Shown here piece by piece: positions 8,678 to 12,036 of a DNA stretch of 12,036 bases. Under the pieces are notes generated by a model that was not told the origin of the DNA, searched no databases, and saw nothing but the letters and a program-made list of their open reading frames with translations. Source of the DNA: an uncultured Propioniciclava sp. (GTDB lineage Bacteria > Actinomycetota > Actinomycetes > Propionibacteriales > Propionibacteriaceae); contig CALMPQ010000202.1 in assembly GCA_937872005.1 (NCBI GenBank), positions 1 through 12,036 of the forward strand, written 5' to 3'. Made by a program: the position numbers and the translations under genes. Position 1 is the stretch's first letter. Every line of letters begins with the position of its first letter.

Positions 8678-10069
8678 TCACCGGTTCAGGCGGGCTAGTT
8701 CAGCCGACAGCGCCGTCGCGAACCCGCACCAGACGGCGTAGAGCCCCAGCCCGACCGCCTTGCCGGACCCTGTCGCGGCGGCACGGCGGGCAAGATCGGC
8801 GGACGAGGCGGCCAGCGCCGCGGCACCCAGGGTCGCGGCGGGCAGGCTGCGCGATCGGAAGAAGATCCCGCTCCACGCAGCATTGAGCGGAAGGTTCACC
8901 GCCAACGACCGGCGGAGGCCCGCGGCCTTTTCGAGGTCGCCGGCCTCCTCGGCTTCGGTGATCGCGGCGGTGGTCGCCACCGCGATGATCGCGTAGAGAC
9001 CGGTCCACACGATCGGGAACGCGCTGGCCGGGGGCTGCCACGACGGCTTGCGCAGCGACCGGTACCAAGCGCTGTCGGGGTCGGTGAGCAGGGAACCGGC
9101 CACAGCGGTCGCCGCGACCGCTGCTGACACGGTTGCCAGCGTCCTGCCCCAGCGGTGGGGGTCGATGTCCCGGGTTGCCAGGGCGATGGCGTCCTCGAAC
9201 CCCTTCAGGCCCCCTTCGGGGTCACCGAGGAGGGTGGCGGCGTCGTCCTCGCACTTGACCGCATCGTTGATGAGACTGCCCACCAACGGCCGGGCGATAC
9301 CGGCCGGGACGGGGGTGACGAGTCCGACCCACAGCGACGCCAGGCGGGGCGTCAACACCGGCACCGTCCCCACCAGGCGGGGTCCCAGGCCCGTGGCAGC
9401 GGCGTAGCGGCGCATCATCTCGAGGTAGGTCAACTGCTCGGGCATGCCGACGTCGATCGTCCGGTTCACGCCCGCATCCAGGTCGGCCGCGCGCACGAGG
9501 TAGTGGACGACGTCGCTCACCGCGATGGGCTGGATGCGGTTGCGCAGCCACTTGGGTCCGAACGAGACGGGAAGACGCTCGGTGAGGTGGCGCAGCATGT
9601 CGAAGGACGCCGACCCCTCACCGAGGACCACCCCCGCCTGCAGAACAGCCGTCGGGACACCGGACTCCAAAAGGATCTCCCCCACCTCGACGCGGGAGGC
9701 GAGGTGGTCGGACAGCCTGCCCTGGGGGTGTAATCCCGACAGATAGACGATGCGGCCCACCTCGGCGGCGCGGGCGCTGTCGGCGAACCGGCGGGCCAGC
9801 CGGCGGTCCCGGTCACGATAGTCACCCTTGCCGTCCATCGAGTGCAGCAGGTAGTACGCCACCCGGCAGCCCGCCAGTGCCTCAGCCAGCGCGTCCGGAT
9901 CGGTCGCGTCGCCCTGCACCACGTCCACCCGGTCGCGCCACGCCTGCGCGAGTCCTCCGGGGTTGCGCGCCAGGACCCGGACGGTCCATCCCTGTTCCAG
10001 GAGGGCGGGCACGAGTTGGGATCCGACGTAGCCGGATGCCCCCGTGACGAGGGCGGTGCGATCAGGCAT
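8678..10069 (-). CDS. Fusion of an NAD(P)-binding SDR (atypical, YbjT/DUF2867-like) and a TspO/MBR membrane domain
   Basis: A 463-aa two-domain protein. Residues 1 to about 300 are an atypical short-chain dehydrogenase: the nucleotide-binding motif GASGYVG is at 10-16, followed by VVQGDATD, YYLLHSM and VGRIVYLSGL; no classical YxxxK is evident. The C-terminal part is TspO (tryptophan-rich sensory protein), with five predicted membrane helices from about 315. WYRSLRKPSWQPP starts at residue 335, then PIVWTGLYAI, LNAAWSGIFF and YAVWCGFATALSAELARLN, all signature positions of the family. TspO proteins bind porphyrins and heme-related tetrapyrroles and are tied to light and oxidative responses in Rhodobacter. 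The start ATG is one base after the CPBP stop (TGA G ATG), with GGGAGG inside the CPBP end serving as RBS. Reading is continuous across both domains. Substrate unknown; a tetrapyrrole- or carotenoid-related role is inference. Confidence 0.88.
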   Translation of the reverse strand: MPDRTALVTGASGYVGSQLVPALLEQGWTVRVLARNPGGLAQAWRDRVDVVQGDATDPDALAEALAGCRVAYYLLHSMDGKGDYRDRDRRLARRFADSARAAEVGRIVYLSGLHPQGRLSDHLASRVEVGEILLESGVPTAVLQAGVVLGEGSASFDMLRHLTERLPVSFGPKWLRNRIQPIAVSDVVHYLVRAADLDAGVNRTIDVGMPEQLTYLEMMRRYAAATGLGPRLVGTVPVLTPRLASLWVGLVTPVPAGIARPLVGSLINDAVKCEDDAATLLGDPEGGLKGFEDAIALATRDIDPHRWGRTLATVSAAVAATAVAGSLLTDPDSAWYRSLRKPSWQPPASAFPIVWTGLYAIIAVATTAAITEAEEAGDLEKAAGLRRSLAVNLPLNAAWSGIFFRSRSLPAATLGAAALAASSADLARRAAATGSGKAVGLGLYAVWCGFATALSAELARLNR

Positions 10070-10070
10070 C

Positions 10071-10790
10071 TCAGCCTCCCAGGGCGAAGACGGGTGGAAG
10101 TAGGAAGAGCATCCCCATCGACCAGGTCAGGTGCGAGGCGATGGGGCCCAGCACGCCACCGGTCACGCGCCGCTGGGCTGCGGTCAGCAACCCGAGGCAG
10201 ATGGCGGCGAAGGTGAGCAGCAGCACCCCCGAGAACAAGGTGGACGCCGCGTAGAGGGCGGTGCTGCCCAAGGCGTTGATGCGCGGGGGCAACGCGGCGT
10301 AGACGGCACCGCGGAAGAACAGTTCCTCGGCGATCCCGTTGACCGCCGTGACCAGGGCCACGACCCACAGTGCGCCGTAGCGGGCGTGGTCCAGCAACCC
10401 CTCGACGGGTCCCCGCAGGATCGGCACCTGCGCGACGACCAGAGCCCCGACCAGGAAGACGGCCAGCAGCAGGAGCCCCAGCAGGAACCCTTGCAGCAGA
10501 CCGAGGCTTGTGTCCCCGCTGCGGGTCCGCGCCGCGCCGAGATGGAGGGGGCCGGACACGATCGCACCGGCGATCCACAACAGGGCGACGCCGAGCGAGG
10601 CCAGGTAGAACAGCGGGTCGCCGGGCCGGACGGCCAGGGCCAGCCCGAGGCCGACCGCGCCCAGGACGACGGTGACGCCCACCACGACCCGACGACGGCG
10701 CCGAGCTGACACACTCTCGGTGCGGGTGCGCTCGACCGGAGTGACCAACGACGCCGCCAGGAAGGCGCGGAACTCCGCGATCGCCGCCAT
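10071..10790 (-). CDS. CPBP family intramembrane protein (CAAX/Abi protease-like)
   Basis: A 239-aa polytopic membrane protein with six or seven predicted helices after a basic N-terminal cytosolic stretch (RRRRRVVV near residue 32). Family motif 1, EExxxR, is present as EELFFR at 155-160. Motif 2, normally FxxxH, is FSGVL without the histidine. Motif 3 is HLTWS, the histidine being there but the usual final N/D changed. It may be a divergent protease or a membrane chaperone without full activity; its substrate is unknown. ATG 10790 is the only reasonable start: the frame is closed by TGA at 10835-10833 with no other start codon between. It sits one base after the stop of a 14-codon leader ORF and one base before the SDR-TspO start, so translation of the operon is probably coupled. 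Confidence 0.85.
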   Translation of the reverse strand: MAAIAEFRAFLAASLVTPVERTRTESVSARRRRRVVVGVTVVLGAVGLGLALAVRPGDPLFYLASLGVALLWIAGAIVSGPLHLGAARTRSGDTSLGLLQGFLLGLLLLAVFLVGALVVAQVPILRGPVEGLLDHARYGALWVVALVTAVNGIAEELFFRGAVYAALPPRINALGSTALYAASTLFSGVLLLTFAAICLGLLTAAQRRVTGGVLGPIASHLTWSMGMLFLLPPVFALGG

Positions 10791-10791
10791 C

Positions 10792-10836
10792 TCAGCAGCC
10801 CTGCCGGGGTGTCTGGGTGCGGGGCGCCATGGTCAT
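10792..10836 (-). CDS. Putative 14-codon leader ORF of the photoprotection operon
   Basis: On the minus strand an ATG at 10836 lies six bases after a TAGTGT box and opens a 14-codon frame (MTMAPRTQTPRQGC) ending TGA at 10794-10792. One base later comes the CPBP ATG, giving the same TGA-G-ATG junction as between CPBP and SDR-TspO. If the transcript is leaderless, ribosomes would start here and reach the CPBP start by re-initiation, which would make up for the weak CPBP RBS (CAGGG). A second ATG at codon 3 could also be used. The peptide has no known relatives to my knowledge; the evidence is positional only. Confidence 0.45.
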   Translation of the reverse strand: MTMAPRTQTPRQGC

Positions 10837-10840
10837 GTCC
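10832..10840 (-). promoter_or_regulatory. Third GGACATGAC copy, over the minus-strand start
   Basis: GGACATGAC, the core of the 20-bp tandem repeat on the other strand, recurs here in inverted orientation. It covers about -4 to +5 of the minus-strand leaderless start. A protein binding it would block initiation of the operon. Confidence 0.4.
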
Positions 10841-10842
10841 CC

Positions 10843-10872
10843 ACACTAGGCGTGATCGGCATCGCGACCCAA
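10843..10872 (-). promoter_or_regulatory. Leaderless promoter of the CPBP/SDR-TspO/phr operon
   Basis: On the minus strand TTGGGT (10872-10867) and TAGTGT (10848-10843) are separated by 18 bases, acceptable -35 and -10 elements. The -10 is followed by exactly six bases and an ATG, the actinobacterial leaderless layout, placing the transcript start at the leader ORF's first base. Confidence 0.5.
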
Positions 10873-10873
10873 C

Positions 10874-10913
10874 CACCTTGGACATGACGCGGGCACCTTG
10901 GACATGACGCGGG
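10874..10913 (+). repeat. Perfect 20-bp tandem repeat, probable operator
   Basis: The unit CACCTTGGACATGACGCGGG occurs twice head to tail without mismatch (10874-10893 and 10894-10913), just upstream of the lycopene cyclase -10 box. The two GGACATGAC cores lie about 48-40 and 28-20 bases before the inferred start, on nearly the same helix face. This placement suits a transcription factor binding as a tandem dimer; activator or repressor cannot be told. Confidence 0.6.
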
Positions 10914-10915
10914 GC

Positions 10916-10927
10916 TAGGGTGGCCGG
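10916..10927 (+). promoter_or_regulatory. crtY: Leaderless -10 of the lycopene cyclase gene
   Basis: TAGGGT at 10916-10921 fits TANNNT and is followed by six bases and the GTG start, mirroring the divergent promoter. No convincing -35 lies 17-18 bases upstream; that space is taken by the tandem repeat, which suggests activator dependence or an alternative sigma factor. GGGTGG could instead act as a weak RBS of a longer transcript. Confidence 0.45.
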
Positions 10928-12036
10928 GTGTTCGATGTCGCGATCGTCGGCCTGGGCCCGGCAGGCAGGGCCCTCGCGTCGGCCTGCGCCAGCGCGGGCC
11001 TGCGGGTGCTCGCGGTGGATCCCCACCCCGATGCCGTGTGGGCTCCCACGTTCGGAATGTGGGCGGACGAGTTGGGCGACCTCCCCACGACCGTGGTGAG
11101 AGCGCGCGTGGATCACCCCGAGATCCGGGGGCGAGCGGCACACGACCTGACGCGCACGTACGTGATCCTGGACAACCCAGCCCTCCAGGCGGCCCTCCCC
11201 CTCACCGGCGTCGAGATCGAGCGATCGAGGCTGGACGACGACGACGTGTTGGCCCTGTCGGGGCGCGCACGCGTCGTCGTTGACGCGCGGGGTGCCCGGC
11301 CGGACGGCAGGGTTCGAGACGACCTCACCCCCCACCAGACGGCATACGGCATCGTCCTCCCGAGCGCTCTGGCCGCCCCCGCCCTGGGCCACGCCGAGGG
11401 GTTCCTGATGGACTTCACCCCGGACTGGGCGGCCGACCCCGACCGCCCCGAGGATCCTGCTTCGTTCCTGTACGCGCTGCCGTTGGGCGACGGTCAGGTG
11501 CTGCTGGAGGAGACCTGTCTCGCCGCTGCCCCGGGCGTCCCGATCGACACGCTGAAGGTTCGGCTGGGGCGACGGCTCGAGCGTCGCGGCGTCGACCCCG
11601 CAGCGATCGCCACCCCGTTGGGCCGCGAGGTCGTGCGCATCCCCATGCTGGGCCGCGGCGCCCCTCCCCCGCCGGGGGTGGTCGCGATCGGCACGGCGGG
11701 GCGCGGAGGCCATCCGGTCAGCGGGTACTCGGTCGCGCACGCGCTGGCCAGCGCCCCACGCCTGGCCTCCGCCATCGCTGCCGGTCGCACTCCTGTTCCG
11801 GATCCCACGCGCGCCGGCGACCACGTGCGGTCCCTCGCGTTGCGGGCGCTGCTCCGTCTGGATTCCGACACCACCATCGAGCTCTTCGACGCCTTCGGAC
11901 GGCTACGTCCCGGCCAGCAACGTGCGTTCCTGTCCCGCCAGAGCAGCGCACTCAGCGTCCTGGGGGCCATGTGGGGCATCTTCCGGCGCATGCCCGGGAA
12001 GGCCCAACGTCGGTTGGTGGCGGCGACGTTCGGGCG
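10928..12036 (+). CDS. crtY: Lycopene beta-cyclase, CrtL/CrtY flavoprotein family (3' end outside window)
   Basis: Closes the psi ends of lycopene to beta-ionone rings, giving beta-carotene; uses FAD and NAD(P)H without net redox change, at the membrane. The visible 369 codons start VFDVAIVGLGPAGRALA, a Rossmann FAD motif (GLGPAG at 8-13). WAPTFGMWADEL (38-49) matches the plant/cyanobacterial CrtL block W-x-x-x-YG-x-W-x-DE. FLYALPLGDGQVLLEETCL (180-198) carries the catalytic-type EE pair at 194-195, and GTAGRGGHPVSGYSVAHAL (HP at 262-263) matches the C-terminal flavin-binding block. The start must be GTG 10928 or later because TAG in the same frame lies at 10916. The frame is open to the window edge; a CrtL protein is about 380-430 aa, so little is missing. 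It is divergent from the photolyase operon and probably starts a carotenoid operon continuing beyond the window. Confidence 0.87.
   Translation, partial: MFDVAIVGLGPAGRALASACASAGLRVLAVDPHPDAVWAPTFGMWADELGDLPTTVVRARVDHPEIRGRAAHDLTRTYVILDNPALQAALPLTGVEIERSRLDDDDVLALSGRARVVVDARGARPDGRVRDDLTPHQTAYGIVLPSALAAPALGHAEGFLMDFTPDWAADPDRPEDPASFLYALPLGDGQVLLEETCLAAAPGVPIDTLKVRLGRRLERRGVDPAAIATPLGREVVRIPMLGRGAPPPPGVVAIGTAGRGGHPVSGYSVAHALASAPRLASAIAAGRTPVPDPTRAGDHVRSLALRALLRLDSDTTIELFDAFGRLRPGQQRAFLSRQSSALSVLGAMWGIFRRMPGKAQRRLVAATFG

Noticed and set aside
10884..10907. A short ATG frame inside the tandem repeat (M T R A P W T, stop).
   Set aside because: It comes from the ATG in the GGACATGAC core; no promoter or RBS fits, and a regulatory repeat explains it better.
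10184..11824. Long minus-strand open frame of 546 codons overlapping the cyclase and CPBP genes.
   Set aside because: Low-complexity R/G/A-rich translation antisense to clear genes. Long spurious frames are expected at this GC content.

Overview
The window is GC-rich throughout (except a softer stretch at about 5540-6410), with GC-ending codons, GGAGG-type ribosome binding sites, likely leaderless transcripts, an HspR repressor and a class I photolyase next to a carotenoid gene. This points to a pigmented, aerobic or facultative actinobacterium. The sequence alone does not fix the genus.

Region A (1-5332, + strand) is a two-gene galactoside operon: a GH2 beta-galactosidase (lacZ) followed 26 nt later by a GH36 alpha-galactosidase. 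Both have their catalytic residues and no signal peptide, so they would hydrolyse imported alpha- and beta-galactosides in the cytoplasm.

Region B (5333-5812) has no intact gene. It holds a histidine-rich small protein gene broken by a frameshift (minus strand), then the 3' half of a tRNA-Arg(CCU) gene with no 5' half, which looks like the attachment-site scar of an integrative element.

Region C (5813-7319) is a heat-shock locus. On the minus strand, hspR is preceded by a tiny overlapping ORF that looks like a DnaJ J-domain with its middle, including HPD, deleted. A small heat-shock protein (Hsp20) is divergent on the + strand. The 84-base intergenic region carries three TCTGAAG half-sites, two of them forming a 9-bp-arm inverted repeat over the likely hsp20 promoter. 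A strong hairpin ends hsp20, and an unrecognised 135-aa gene follows.

Region D (7310-12036) is the most interesting part, a divergent photoprotection cluster. On the minus strand a tightly coupled operon runs: 14-codon leader ORF, CPBP-type membrane protein, an SDR-TspO fusion protein, and photolyase, with junctions of 1, 1 and 3 nt. On the + strand a lycopene beta-cyclase starts and runs off the window. The roughly 90 bp between them contains two mirror-image leaderless promoters (TANNNT, six bases, start codon) and three copies of GGACATGAC, two of them in a perfect 20-bp tandem repeat. The inferred design is one operator switching carotenoid cyclisation, DNA photorepair and a tetrapyrrole/redox-linked membrane protein together, probably in response to light.
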